A stretch of 64,000 nucleotides of DNA, taken from Portulaca oleracea (Eukaryota > Streptophyta > Magnoliopsida > Caryophyllales > Portulacaceae). The position numbers and the translations under genes were made by a program. Below are positions 1 through 13,900 of this stretch, piece by piece. The stretch spans positions 4,365,332 to 4,429,331 of the forward strand of contig CM055870.1 of NCBI GenBank assembly GCA_029582165.1, read 5' to 3'. How positions within the stretch are numbered: the stretch's first letter is position 1; every line of letters starts with the position of its first letter. Below the pieces are notes generated by a model. The model saw only the letters and a program-made list of their open reading frames with translations. It made no database searches and was not told the DNA's origin.

Positions 1-559
1 ATATTACCAAAAGTCATACAGTTATTTCCATGTGTTATTTTTTCAATTGTGAATCTAACATTTGGAGTTCTATATAATAAAGAATTACTGTATTAAATAT
101 ATAAAGAATTAGTTATAAAAAATTGCAATGTTTACCTAGCATTAGAAAATTTAAAATGAAAAAAAAAATAGTACTCACTTATTATTAAACTAGTTTGTGC
201 CAGTGCATTTGTATATGTGTCTAATGTTGAAGTAACTGGAAAAAAAATGAAAATGTTGTACTTATTATTAAAATATTTGGCAAAATATATTAATAATAGT
301 GAAATTTTTTTACATAATATGTACAAAACCTAAAACACCACTTTTTATTACGAGTTTAATCATATTCTTTAATGAACCATTATACTCCATATGTTTTTTT
401 TTAAAATACTTTTTATGACTTTAATTGCACCGCTTTAACTTTCAATTTCTAAAATTATATATCTACCAACATTACATCACTAAAGTTGCTAGTATTTTTA
501 TCATTATGGTAATTTGCAAGCTCTTTTCACGATGTTGATCTTATATGCTAATCATTGTA

Positions 560-770
560 CTTCTTTCGTTCCTAAATAAATGTCAATTTGATAAAGTTTT
601 AACCATTGATCACTCACCAATTATAATGAGATATAATATAAATTAAATTTGACACAATTGTATTTTTTAGTATAATATCTTTCTAGTGGTCATAATTTCA
701 TATTGTAACTAATTGTAATTTAGAGTAATTAACGGTTTTAGCCTAATTGACACTCATTTAGTGATGGAGG
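560..770. mobile_element. Degenerate Stowaway-like MITE
   Basis: The ends match the well-preserved element at 50044-50258: TGTCAATTTGATAAAGTTTT near the left, and reverse-complement GTGTCAATTAGG then ACCGTTAATTA near the right. TA flanks remain on both sides. Confidence 0.65.
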
Positions 771-2143
771 TAATATGTATTTAACAAATAATGGTCAAGT
801 TTGTAAAAACTTGAATAAAACCCTCCATTGCGATCAATGATTATAAATTTTTATTCATGTGATAAAATTTTTTGGGATTATAAACTTAACCATAATAATT
901 TTATATAGTGTAATAGATTATTTTAAATTTAGAAAATTAATGATGACTAAGACAAAAAATGTTAAGTACCATAAATTATTACGTACTACCACAAAATAAA
1001 GCTATGAAGCTTTCAAGTTTAGGCCAAATTGGGTCCGAATGAATTAAATGTTGGACAAGAACTTCATGTGCAACTATCTCATTTTTGGATATTCTTCAAG
1101 TCAAATAATTCAAACAATTGAAAAGTATAAATTCAGATAAAAATCAACCTCACACAATTGAAACATGAAAACATTGCATTTAAATTTAAAGAAAACAATA
1201 AATATTAAATTTTAGATAAACAATATATAACCATATCTAGGACCATTAAAAAACTGTCAATTTGGTCAGTCCAATCTACCCCAGGAAAAACGAGGTGTAT
1301 AATCAACCATTTGTCTAGATTTTGACATTGTTGAATACGAACACAATATTTTTCTCATTTCAATTGTCTGAATCTGATTTTAGATTCGTTCAAATTTACC
1401 TGTTCCATAATAAACCCAATAAGCAAGAGGTCCATTCCATAATAAATCCAATGACCAATAGATCAAACATCAACTTACCGTTTCATGTCAGATTCATTTG
1501 TACCAAAAATACCTTGAGAGATTATTAACATCCCTAACAATACCCAATTTTCTTTCTTCATGCAAATTTTGTTATGTCCATTTCCCAGTCGTTTTTCTAA
1601 TTGATTTTCAAAAACTTCCTTTTATAGGGTCCGTCGGAATCAACATCTTTATACATTCACGTTTATAGAGAGAAAACTGCTTATATCCAACACTCTTCCA
1701 ACATCACTGTAGCCGGAGTATATTTAAGGGAATGTTTGGTAGCAAGTAGTAATCTAGGGAAATCTGAGAAACTTTTTCATGGGAAAGTTTTTCTTGAAGG
1801 AGGGTTTGGTAGGAACCTCAGGGGAAAATTTTCTCATAGGAAGTTTTCTGTGGGAAAGATTTCTCAAAGTCAACTCGCATTCAAACATGGGGAAAATAAG
1901 TCAACCCGAAAAATTTGACCATTTCCCCAGGGTTATTAACCAACCAAACGCACCATGAGAAAAATTTCCATTAACCCCCTATAAATTTTCCCCTAGAGAA
2001 GAAATGACAAAGTGTAGAAAATAGTGGATCTCCCATAAAAAAAATTTCAAGGTCAACCTACATCAAAAAATGCAAAAAAGTAAGTCAACCTAAAAAAAGT
2101 TAACTATTTCCCCGTAATTTTTTATCAACCAACCGAACCAAGT

Positions 2144-2565
2144 CCATCCGTTCCATATTAATTGTCGTTTTTGAAAATCGTGCAGTTAAATTTCAAAAGT
2201 TTTGATCATAAATTTCTCGATATATACAACGAGTTGCTATATGAAATTAATAATATTAGATTAGTAACAAAAAATACTATCACGAAAATATAATATTATA
2301 ATTGTTAACAGCATATTATGCAAGAAATTATCAATTAAAAAATAATATTAAGTTAGGCATCGTTCTTTTGTGCGTTTAATTTGCGTTGCGGTGTAGCGGT
2401 AGATAAGTAGATTGCGGTAAGTTGCGCTGGAAATAGTTAAAATATAATGGTAATTTACGGTATTACGGTAGGTTGCGGTAATTTGCGTTGCGATTAGTTG
2501 CGTTAATGTAAAAAAAAAAGTATCTAAAAACTGTAAAAGTCAAAATTGTAACCATTAATATGAAG
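2144..2565. mobile_element. Stowaway-like MITE split by a GTTCTTTT-type element
   Basis: The left part (2144-2350) and right part (about 2521-2565) match the two ends of the 8534-8778 family, including the AGTCAAAATTGTAACCATTA-type right end. Between them (about 2353-2520) is a GCGTT-rich element that begins with CGTTCTTTTGTGCG. The remains lie just upstream of the KNOX leader. Confidence 0.6.
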
Positions 2566-2606
2566 ATTTTAGTCTTGCAACAAAACAATGCGAATGGCAT
2601 GACCGC

Positions 2607-2876
2607 ATGACCCATGAACGAGTGAATCATCAATCACTTCACACTACTCCTACTTCTCCTACTACTACACATTTGAGAAGAAAGAAAACCCAAGTCATCA
2701 GAAATCACACTCTCCAACACCACTCTTTCTTTTATCCTGCCTCCCTCCATTTCCAACTAATTCCCCCAAAACCAAAACCTAACTCCCTCCCTCCCTTCTC
2801 TCTCTCTCTCTCTCTCTCTCCATCTCCATCTTTGATGATACCTCTGCAAGCTAAAGCTTAAGCTTGAGCTTCATCC
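2607..2876 (+). promoter_or_regulatory. KNOX 5' leader region with CT-rich tract
   Basis: The 270 bases before the KNOX start are pyrimidine-rich and contain a (CT)n run at about 2801-2822. CT microsatellites are common in plant 5' leaders. An open frame at 2607-2861 lies in this leader, but its translation is low-complexity (S, P, L, T), so I do not call it a gene. The transcription start is not visible. Confidence 0.5.
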
Positions 2877-5800
2877 ATGGAGGAAATGTACGGCCTTCAT
2901 CCCATCCCCGGCGCCGAGAACTTCTCCTCCATGTCCTCCGACGACCTCCTCTTCCCTTCCTCCTCCTCCGACTACCACCACGCCTTCATGATGATCAACT
3001 CCGGCGCCACCGCCGTCTTCGGCTCCGACGAACTCATCTCCGCCGTATCCGGCGTCTCCGACGCCGTCTGCTCCGTCGCGCCGCCGGATGATCGGGATAC
3101 CTCGTCGACTGCTATGAAGGCGAAGATCGCGTCGCATCCGAACTATCCTCGCCTTCTCAAATCCTACATAGATTGCTACAAGGTATATTATCGTTTCATC
3201 ATTTGGACTCGAAATTAGGGCCTGAATTTGTGATTATTTTATACGAATCGCTGTCGAAAAAGTAGATTCTGAATTGTGGCGGTTTAAGATCGTTTTGATA
3301 TTGATAATGGCGATCATCCTTGGGGTTCGAGTTCATTATACAGAATAATCTTACACTATTTTTCGAATTGTTTGAGTTGATAGTTTCGATCGAAATTAGG
3401 GCCTGAATTTGTGATTATTTTATACGAATCGCTGTCGAAAGTAGAATCTGAACTTTGGCGGTTTAAGATCGTTTCGATATTGATAATGGCGATCATCCTT
3501 GGGGTTCGAGTTCATTATACACATTAATCTTACACTATTTTTCGAATTGTTTGAGTTGATAGTTTCGATAATGATGCGCCGACAGTACGCCTGAATCGGA
3601 TTTACGCGATTAATTAGTGATTGATTGAGGATTCGCGGTGGTTGTAGGTGGTGGCGCCGGCGGAGGCGGGGAAGGTTCTAGAAGAAATCCGGCGAGAAAG
3701 CGACGTAAGAAGAAGGCAAGAAGCGGGAGAACCGTTAGGAACGGATCCTGAGCTTGATGAATTCATGGTCCCCCCCTCATTTCATTTCCCAAACCCTCAA
3801 TTTCCTTTGTTCTTTCTCTCTCACACATACACATACACATACACACGCACACATACACACACATCTATAAAAGGACGATGATACTATTATTTTTGACTCT
3901 TCTCTCTTGCTATTTCTTTCTCTCTCTAACTATATCCGTCCTTTCATTCTCCATTAATTTCGGTTGTGTAGGACACATACTGTGAGGTTTTGGATAGGTA
4001 CAGGTCCGATCTCTCGAGACCCTTCGATGAAGCCAAGTCTTTCTTGAGCGAAATTGAAGCCCAGCTTCGTGATCTCTGTAATGGCGACTTTGGGAACACT
4101 ACTACTGCCTCTGGTTAGTCTCCCTCTTTCTCTCTCTCAAATACACAGAGAGAATTTGTTATTATTCTATGATTGTATTGTACCAATTGGTGGTTGAAAA
4201 AGTGATGGGTGTTTGATATCATGGTCATTGCTTGTTTATCAAAAGGAAACCCTAATTAACAACAAAGAGATACCCACCCATTATTGCTTGCATCTTTAGC
4301 TGTATTTTTCTTTCTTTTTTTGAGTTTGTGTATTATTGCTGCTGTTTTTAGTTTGTTTGGCAAGTAGAAACAGTGATAATAAATGTATGTATGGCGAGAT
4401 TTGATCTGGTTGAATTTCTGCTTCTCTCTCTCTCTCTCTTGCCTGGATTTCATGGTGGTCATACCCCTCTTTTGTGGCTCATTATCACATGAATGAGTAA
4501 TGATGGAAAATATTGCTGAGAAGGAATCTGAATTTGATTGACATTTCAGAAGAGTACAGTGTGAGGAGAGGGAGAAGAGTCAATGGTACTCAATAGCAGA
4601 AGCATAATTGGGGGGGGGGGGGGCTGGGCTGCTCTCGTTTATTCACCAGTCCAATCTCCTTATAGCCGGACTATTATTCTAATGACTGGTTTTTACTACT
4701 GCCACCATGCTGCTACTGATCTTTTGTAATTTCCCAAAATAACTGTAGTCGTGTGGAAGTGGAAGCCTGCAAAACTCCAGCAGATGTAGGACCCATCCTT
4801 GGAAATTTCAATTTCCAAGGCTCATTCATCTATTTCATGTTCTCTCTCTCTGATTAGTTTTTTTTTTTAAATTTTTTATGTACTAGATTTTTTAGTAGTC
4901 TGAGTATGCAAGATGCTGTTTTCTTATGGTGGTAGGATTAAGTAAAATTTGACAAAGAAAAATAAGAAAGGAAAGGAAAAAGTGATAAAATTTGTGGTAT
5001 GTAAGTTAGTGCTGGAGTGAAGATATTTTATTACTAAAATTTTGATTTTGGTTTGAGTGTTTTTTTAGGGAATTGAGTAAGGTACGTAAGGTAATGTAAG
5101 GTACGTTAGTTAAGGATAAACCTTACCTTACCACTCTAAAGAACGAAACCTAAGAAAGTTAATGGAGCTTGGTTATCTATGACAAATTTTTTTAGTACTT
5201 ACTACCACATTTCAATTATTTGTTGATATGGTTTACTTGCAATCAACTTTTTATAGATTGATTGTTTATTTCTCAACCCATGAAATAATCTACCACAATC
5301 CCTCCATCCCATATTATTTGTGTTTTAAACTAATTTTCTCGTTTTTTTATAAAATCCGAATGACATATTCTTTTTCTAACAACTACCTTTCCCACTACCA
5401 AAAATATTTGGAAACCCAACTTTTCACACAAATTCCGACACTATTTGTTGGTTTGTTTAGGTTTTCGTATCCATCCCAAGAAATGACTTATAATTTGGGA
5501 TGGAGCTAGGGAGTATAAAACTGCCATTATTAGATCCGTAGTAAAATACGCTTTCATACACATATATTTATTGATTTTGATAAAAGATGATAGTCACAGT
5601 AGAGCGTTGGAAACCCTGAAAAATTAAAAGTAACAAATATTGTGAAATGGAGCTGAGTGTTAGTTTATGTGAATCATATACCCCTTGGGCCTCATTATAT
5701 TTATGGGATGAAGGTTAGACATTTGTAGTTGTAATTTGTACACCTTCATATACGATTCTATGCTAGCTATACATGTTACATAGGAGGAAGAGTGTATGTG

Positions 5801-8800
5801 TTGTTCCTATGGTTGTGTTCATTTTTTGTATGGTAGCTTGGTAGGTGATCTATATCTATGCCTTCAACTCACAGTCCCACGTCTACACTAAAGCATTAGA
5901 GGGATTATCTGTAAATGACCCATCTGTAGAAATTTCAGAATATCTAGGATGTAATTGCTCAATTTGAAACTGTACCTTATTTGTTGGACTTGACACCTTA
6001 TTCATCACGGACTGCTGTTTGTTTGTACTAAAATTGTTGTAGCTCTCATGGAGTGTTTCATAGTTGATTTTGGTTTGCTAAACATTATCAACTTCGATAT
6101 ATGTCTCTAAATCTTTAGCACTTTCTCTGCAAAATATTTGCTGTGTACTGAAGATTTGTATATCCAGTAGCATAAACTTTTTCGACTGTCTTCTCGCTTC
6201 AAGATGTCTTAGGGTTGAGAAATCAACTGGCATTTGTGAAAATGAACCTCAAAAGATTCCACGTGGACACTATATTTTCTTAATTGGACTATTGCCAAGT
6301 TATTTGCAACTTGCCTTTAATTTTTAGAGAGGAATCATGTTTGCTGCCGTTGATGATGCCTGGTCTTGTACCTTTAGAGCATTAAGTTTTCATCGTTTAT
6401 GAGATTAGTGTGTTGTACGAACCACTTGGAAGTAACCTCACAAGGATAATTGTCTTGTTGATCCTGTTGTTTTACTGGTGATAATGGTATTGAGGCATTG
6501 CCTCCATCTTTTTTTCTTAAAACATGTAAAGCTCACGTGCTTGCATGATCTGTATGCACATTGGTACAGATCTTGTCTTATGGCATGATTGTGTCATTGG
6601 TATGATGTGGATTCTATATGTTATTGGTTGCTTTGACTTGCAAAATTATACTTTTCTGATTGTTCAGAGTTCAGACACTCTGAGATCTCCGGCTTTGTAA
6701 GATACTAAAAAAAAGGATCAAGGAGACCAGTATTCGTAGTTGGTCACACTAACTATACTGATGATAACTTTTAAACTTGAATTTTGGTGTTTGATAAAGA
6801 TATTGCGATGTTTCATTTTAAATTCTTTTGTCAGAGAGAAGCTGCTATCATTCATGTGCTAGTTTTAGTGATTGTCCAACTAGAAGGGCATAACATGTTT
6901 CTGAGTACTAAACAATTAGACACTTGAAAGCTAAGTTCATTATTTATGCTATTGATTGCCAAAAAGAAGGGTTGTAGATCATGCTAACTTGGAGTTGTAG
7001 CTGGCAGCTATTATTTTCATTCATTAGGAAGTACAAGTTAACTTTTTGGTGATTTGATAATTTTCTTATCCATCTTCTTTTCCCTTTTGTATTTATTCCT
7101 TTTAATTAAGTTAACTTCTTTATTCTCAGTCTAAGTGTCTAACTAAAGGATTCGTGTGAAACTTCAAACATATCCATCCATCTACCTCCTCTGATAAAAT
7201 TTTGGGATATGCTTTCTTGGATACCTTATACTTGCCATTTTGAGAATAATATGATGATATGTTTCTGTCTTTTGAGGATTATATTTTGCCTGAGATTACT
7301 TATTTAATTAAGACTTGTAGAATTCACTCCTTGCCGATGGCTGGAGCTTTGTAATGTATTATAAAGTATACTTCTGTTTGATATCCTCTACTTTTCTTTT
7401 AAATAACAAGGTGGGATAATATTGTTAATCAACTTTTTACTGTTCGACCAGTCTTTGCAAATCTTATGTCTAGGTAATTAGGAATTATTTTTGTTCCTGC
7501 AGCTTTTGCTTTGTAGGTTAGCATCAACCTGAAATTGTACATGGGTTGATTGTATATGCTTACTAAGTTCAACAACAACCCCCCGGGGAAAACATGTTTG
7601 AGCGTGGTTTGGGGAATCCAGTAGGCAGCCTTGCCCCCATGAACTGCAATTCATGTAGGGACTAATTCCGTCGGATCGGAAAAAAAAATTTGAAAACCAA
7701 AATGGTACAATAAAAGAAACCCAGTTTGAAACCATTTAAAAAAAAATCAAAAGAAAGACCGAGAAACCAAGAAGCCTCCTAACGTTAAGGTACTACGTAC
7801 ATACCTGTATGTTTCAAACTTACTAAGTTATCGTGAATAATTAGCTTTGATAAATTCATGTTGCAGTCTGTCCTTCCTCGTCATTGATACTGAATTAAAG
7901 CATGTCACAGTTTCAGCTTCTCTGTCTTCTCTTGTCTAGGACTACCCCATGCCCTAAACCTTGAGTAAATTGTTAAAGATGGTGTCCAACTCTCTCTGCC
8001 AGCCGTTTATTTAGGTGCCACATTTGAGTCTCACCCCATTCATGTGGGTTCATCTATGTTTGTGCTGCTGTCTTCTTGTTGTGCTACTTATAGTCTATAG
8101 AGAAGTTTAACCAGTAAGTTTGCACAAATATGTATCCGTAATCCTTGAGCTGCTGTGTGCTTAGTTTGGTGGTAACCTGTTGTGCGCCAGAGGTTATCAT
8201 ATCAAAGCGAACTGTATGGTTGCCTTGAAATGCTGTTCGATTGGGGCGATGATCTGATCTCATAACCTTCCTGACGACATCACTGCTATTCTGCTTGTAT
8301 GGTTTTGTCTGTAAATATGTGTGATATTTATGTGCGAGTGTAAGACTACACATATGGCCTGTTGTGTTAGGATCCCTTCAAGGTGGGGGCATTTTGCTTA
8401 AAATTTCAAAATGGTCTTTGCTTCAAACATGTTTTATAACTTTATCTTCCCTTTGGCTGCTTTGGGTAACACAGATTAGGCGAGTCTTGGCTTGATCATA
8501 TGAAATACTCCCTCGGCTTGATCATATGAAATACTCCCTCCGTTCCTTATTAATTGTCGTATTTAGAAATTGTGCAGTTAAATTTTAAAAATTTTGACTA
8601 TAAATTTCTCAATATGTGCAGTGAGTTGCTATATAAAATTATCACCATTAGATTCGTAACGAAAAATGTTATTATAAAAATCGTTAATAACATATTATGT
8701 AAAAAAATTATCAATCAAAGAGTGATATTGAAGACCGTGAAAATCAAAATTATGACAGTTAATATGGAACAGAGGGAGTATTTTATTATTGTTTCACAAT

Positions 8801-10913
8801 TCACATCCATAAGATTGAATTAGATAAAGATATATTCTTATTTGGAAATCTATGTGGAGGATGTGCGATTCTTTGAACTCAGATAAACTTGGAGCTCAAC
8901 CAAAAATGATAATATTAAGGGTATATGGAGAATTTTGAATTTTATGTATTGAAAATTTACCTATAAATACTACTACTATAATATTTTATGGAACAACAAC
9001 TATAATCACTCGTTGATGATAATCTCGGGTTGTTTTCCATCATGACTTTTGGATCTAGAGCTAGATCGAGCATGTTCGTTTGGTGGTTCAAATCTACTCT
9101 AGCTGTTGGCGTTATGGAATCCAATCGCATTTGCAGTTAGCGTAGTATTGGTTTAGGAGTTGTATGGGGCGGTTATGAGTGGATCAGTTCTAAAATTCAT
9201 CTATATATAAGTCATGGTTAGCACTTAATAGGAGGAGTTGGGAGTATTTAGGAGGGGCCAGATATAGCATTTGGGAATGTTTAGGCTTTTAGGGTTCAAG
9301 ACGTGAAAACAAAGAGGAGGCCGCCATCATGTTACTAGGAGCTTGAAAGAGGTGAGAAAGGCTAAGGAATAAGTTTTGAATGAGTGGGGTTATTTGGTGT
9401 TTGTTAAATTTTGCTTTATGAGTATGTTAGTTTTCTCTATTTTTTCATTGAGGTGTATCTTGAAGGTCTTGTAGTAGATTAGTATGAGTTGAAGAGCATT
9501 TTTTTTCCAACTCCGAATGTGGATGTGAATTTCAGCCGTTCATCGCTTTGAACTACTGAAAAAACAGGCTCAAGGGCCTGTTAAATTCACTAGTAAGATA
9601 AGGTAAATGACTAAAGGTAACTTTAGGTAAGGTTTGATAAAACTGAGTAAGTTTTGATAAGTTTTGGTAGGATCTTGTAAGTTTTGATGAGTGTTTTTGT
9701 ATTTTACTGGAGTACTGTCTCTTTTTTGTTCCTCAATAAGTGAGGTAGACACTAAGATCAAAACGAAAAGGGTCGGTACTCGGTCTCCTACTCACTACTC
9801 AAGTGGATAATAAAGTGCATAGGGACTAAGGACTTGTAGCTTGCACTAAAAATCCTTTGACTAGTATGTCTTTCCATGATTCTAGATATTGTTCATGAAT
9901 CCTGGGGGCAGTGCTATTAATGCTGTGCCTGTGTGCATGTGTTGTGTTCCTGTTTGTGGGATTTATTTTTTTACTCCCTCCGTTCCATATTAATCATCAC
10001 TTAATTGACTGTTATGGTCTTCAATCTTATTTATACTTTCTTATATAATACTCCCTCCGTTCTATATTAATTGTCTATTTGGAAATCGTGCAGTCAAATT
10101 TTAAAATTTTGACCATAAATTTCTCAATATATACAATGGGTTGCTATATAAAATTACCATCATTAGATTCATAATGAAAATTACTATCATAAAAGTATAA
10201 TATTGTAATTGCTAATAACATATTATGTAAGAAATTATCAATCAAAAAGTGACATTGGAGACCGTGAAAAACAAAATCATGACAATTAATATGAAACGAA
10301 GAGAGTATTTTGTTAATAATTGCAATATTATATTTTTATGATAGTATTTTTTGTAACGAACTTAATGGAGTAGTTTTGTGTAACAAGTCATTATGTATAT
10401 TGAGAAAACTTATGGTAAAAGTTTTAAAGTTTGACTATATAATTTTCAAAGACGATACTTAAATATGGAATGGAGGGAGTATTTATTTATTGTTTTTTGG
10501 TGTGGCCTGTTGGGGTGGGGGGGGGGGGTTTGTGTAGGTTGTGGACCCTTATTTTAAATAAAGGGTAAGCTGATTTGTCCACTATTTGAGAGGTAATTAT
10601 CCCTAAACTCTCCAGTTTAGGGTTAACACTTACAAATAATTATGGAATTATCCATGATAAATATGGTCAATCTACGCAAGTTTTATGCATGGAAAGTTTT
10701 TTGTTTTCATCAAAAGTTAAACTGGGAGGTTTGGAAGAGGAGTTGAGAACAACATAGTATTTGGTGTAGACTTGTAGCTGTGGGGGGAGTGAAATTCACA
10801 TGAGGGGAACAGGGAACTCCCATACCCGTAGGTCACGCTGATAAATTTGAGCCAAATCAGCTTTTTGAAAAAAATCCCCTTCTCTATCTCTCTCTTCTTC
10901 TCCTGCTGTTTGG

Positions 10914-10965
<52 letters not shown>

Positions 10966-13900
10966 TTTCTCTCCCCGTTTTTGTTTGTGTGAATGAATGA
11001 ATGTTAGGCAGAGTTTTTTTTGCAGGTTTGTTCAGTGGGTCAATGTGGTTTTGCGTGTGCAATTGTGTAAACCTGGTCCTACTGCACTTGAGAGTTATAC
11101 AGTGAATTGACTGTTGATACTTAATTGACAGTGTTTGTTTCTCTGGGTTTCTTGGCAGTCCCAACTTTAACGTTAAAAGTAAAAAAGAAATTATAGTGCT
11201 TGAATGTACTATCATCTTTGTTTAATATATTATACTTGGCCATGGAGACAGAACTATCTGTCGTCTTTGAATTGCATCAACTTTCAAACAAGGAAGTGTC
11301 ATATGAATACTAAGTCTTAATAGGCTCCGCGAATATCAAAAGCTGAGGAAAGAGTGCTGGTTAGTAAACAAATTGATAGTATTAGATGTGATGTGCCTTG
11401 TATTTGACATGTTCTTTTGTGTGGTAAGTTGGTGAGATAAAATGGATAAAGTTGGATAAAATGAATGCAATATATGTGAAAATAGGTGCAATAAAGTGTG
11501 GTAGGTGTGATAAAGTATTAAAGTGGTTATCCTACCATATAGAAGGATAGGCCTTAAAGGATAGGCCTTAAACTCCCCCCCTCCCCCCAAAAAAATTTAA
11601 GGTAGTATCTTGAGTTGTGACGCTGTTATTTTCCTTGTTAAGTATTTAAGGTAGTTAAGGTTAGACCCTGTTATTTGTGCGGATGGAATAATGTGGAAAT
11701 GAAATGGTATGATTGGATTGTGGAAAGTGTGGCATGATTTGATATAGTATGTTAAAATTTGTGGTAATAATGATTGATGTGATAGGTGATGAGAGATAGA
11801 GTGAAAAGTAGAGGAGAAAAATGAGGAGAGAGAAAAGTGATGGGAGATAAAGTTATGATTATTATTGTAAAATGTGGAATGGTATGGTATGAAATGATTA
11901 TGGTAAGGCCTTGTTGTTTTCTGCGGTATGGTGTGGTGAGGTGTGGTGGAATTGTGGTAGGTTATTGGTATGTGGGGTAGGTGAGGAGAGAGAATGTAAA
12001 AAATAGAGGAGATAACTGAGGAGAGAGAAAAGTAATGATTTGTGGTAAAGTGTGGTGAATTGTGGCAAACTGCGGTATGCTGTGGTACGACAGTTTGCTA
12101 AGCGCAGAAAAGAACAGGGCCTAAGGAAAAGTGTGGTAAGTAAGGTGCGGACCCGCGCAAAAGAATAGGGCCGGTAGAAAATAAAAGGTAAATTACATCA
12201 CTCATACTAGTCATATCACTTAGATATATAGATTTTAAATATGTACTCTATGATATTTAATAAGGTATTGTGGATTTGTGTGTGAGGTAAGTGACATCAA
12301 TCACATCATTTATTATATAAGATCGGTAACATAATGTAAAAATAGGTAAAATAAGACAAGTAAAAGTAAGTAATGTAAGTAAAGATAAATAAAATAATAA
12401 GAAATTTTACTTACAAGTTTAAAGAACATGGGTTATGTAGTTATATTAATATTTGGATTTCGAAATTTGTTAAAAAAAAGGGGGGAGGTAAATAATTAGA
12501 TTGTATATTTGTATCATATTTTAGAATTGCATTTGAGGAATGAGGGGCCCTGGGGGAGGGGGTGGGAGGAGCCTGCAACAGCAGCATGCCTTGCGGGCAT
12601 TTCACTGCCATCTTTTTAAAATTTCTTTTACAGTTCTTTAATTTGCTGCTGTCTCTGCTGTTGCTGATTATTGCATTTTCTTTTTACTGTCTGAACCGTC
12701 TTGTCCATCCTGAATTTGGAATGACTGGACATTAAACTCCTTTCTTTTGTTTTCTTCTTTATTTATTCTTTTTCAGTTCTTTCCTGGAGTTTGAAATTTT
12801 ATCGTTTTCTTGGGGGATATTTTGAGGCCCCCCTCCTTTTTTTTTTGTTGTGATTTGTGAAGTTATGATTCGTCTGAATATTGGTTAAGGTGTTTGTCTC
12901 TACCCAAGTTTTAATGTCAGTTCTTTAGCATATTGCACTTCAGGGCTTTGCTAGTTGCTTGTAAACTAGCTTTGGCAATTCGCCCGACTTTGAAACAAAA
13001 ACCTGTTTGGTTTGAATCCAATTTCGACATTGACCGAACTGACCAAACATTCGGAGACAATATTTGTCTTTTTTCTATTGTCCGGACTCAATTCGATCCG
13101 AATTTAGCTCCATTTGGAGACCCGGAAAAAACCGGGTTTGGTTATCAATTTCTCGTCCAAATTTTGACAATGACTGAATTTGACCAACCAAAATTTACAC
13201 CTACCTGAATTTTTGCCCGCACTAACTGCAGGCATGTTCTCTTTAGCTTATTCTCAATATAACTCCACTTATTTTGAACCCTTGTGAGAACTTTTGTATA
13301 TTCTCAACTTATTAGCTAAACTTGTTCAGAACTTACTTTTCTCAAATTTTCTGAATTTGTTATGACCTTAACTTATTCTAAAAAAAAATAAGGTGTAGAG
13401 ATCAAGTCCTCAAGATTTCCCAATCTACTAGGTGAAAAAGGTCATTGCTAGCACTTGAGTCATTGGCTCTAAACTTGCACCGGACATCCGGTAAATAATC
13501 CTATCTCTCAGACTAACATATTGTTTTGGCAGAGGAAGGGGCCGTGTCATCAGATGAGGAATGCAGTGAGGAGGTAGATGTACAGAAGGATGAAGACCGT
13601 GATCTAAAGGATCAGCTGCTGCGTAGATTTGGGAGTCATATAAGCGGCCTTAGGCTCGAATTTTCTAAGAAGAAGAAGAAAGGCAAACTACCTAAGGAAG
13701 CAACTCAAACCCTTTTCGATTGGTGGCGTACTCACTATAAATGGCCTTACCCCACTGTAAGTGCTTGTGATTCGGGCTGTATTTCATATATACATGTCCC
13801 TCAAAGTTAAACAATCCAGTGTTCATCAGTTTTGATCGGTTTGATTGAACTCTGGGTTCGTTGGTGATTATCTAGGCCCTTCGATCTAATTCAAGAATCA

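Larger units (their letters stand above)
1..2600. other. AT-rich spacer upstream of KNOX
   Basis: No gene recognised. It contains the decayed MITE at 560-770, a possible foldback of the TTTGGTAG type at about 1730-2140 and the split MITE at 2144-2565. Short open frames at 1322-1528 and 1736-1918 have no recognisable protein. Confidence 0.6.
4114..13532 (+). other. 9.4-kb KNOX intron 3
   Basis: This intron separates the KNOX2 exon from the ELK/homeodomain exon. It starts with gttagt and ends with ggcag, and phase 1 is kept across it. No coding sequence was recognised inside. It holds small inverted-repeat elements (about 5299-5513, 8534-8778, 9974-10479, 11664-12172), a (TC)n run at about 10918-10962, and AT-rich filler. 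Between elements, for example 5520-7480 and 12550-12930, I see no recognisable feature. Family knowledge: large KNOX introns can hold regulatory DNA, and dominant maize kn1 alleles carry insertions in a large intron. Whether that applies here is inference. Confidence 0.85.

Noticed and set aside
2607..2861. 84-codon open frame in the KNOX leader
   Set aside because: Low-complexity S/T/P/L-rich translation over CT-rich DNA; no evidence that it is translated.
7560..7690. GC-richer block in KNOX intron 3 that might be an exon
   Set aside because: No KNOX homology, no suitable splice sites in phase, and the flanking KNOX exons join in frame without it.
10796..11215. 139-codon minus-strand open frame with an Arg-Glu repeat
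   Set aside because: It is a by-product of the (TC)n run in KNOX intron 3; no family resemblance outside the repeat.
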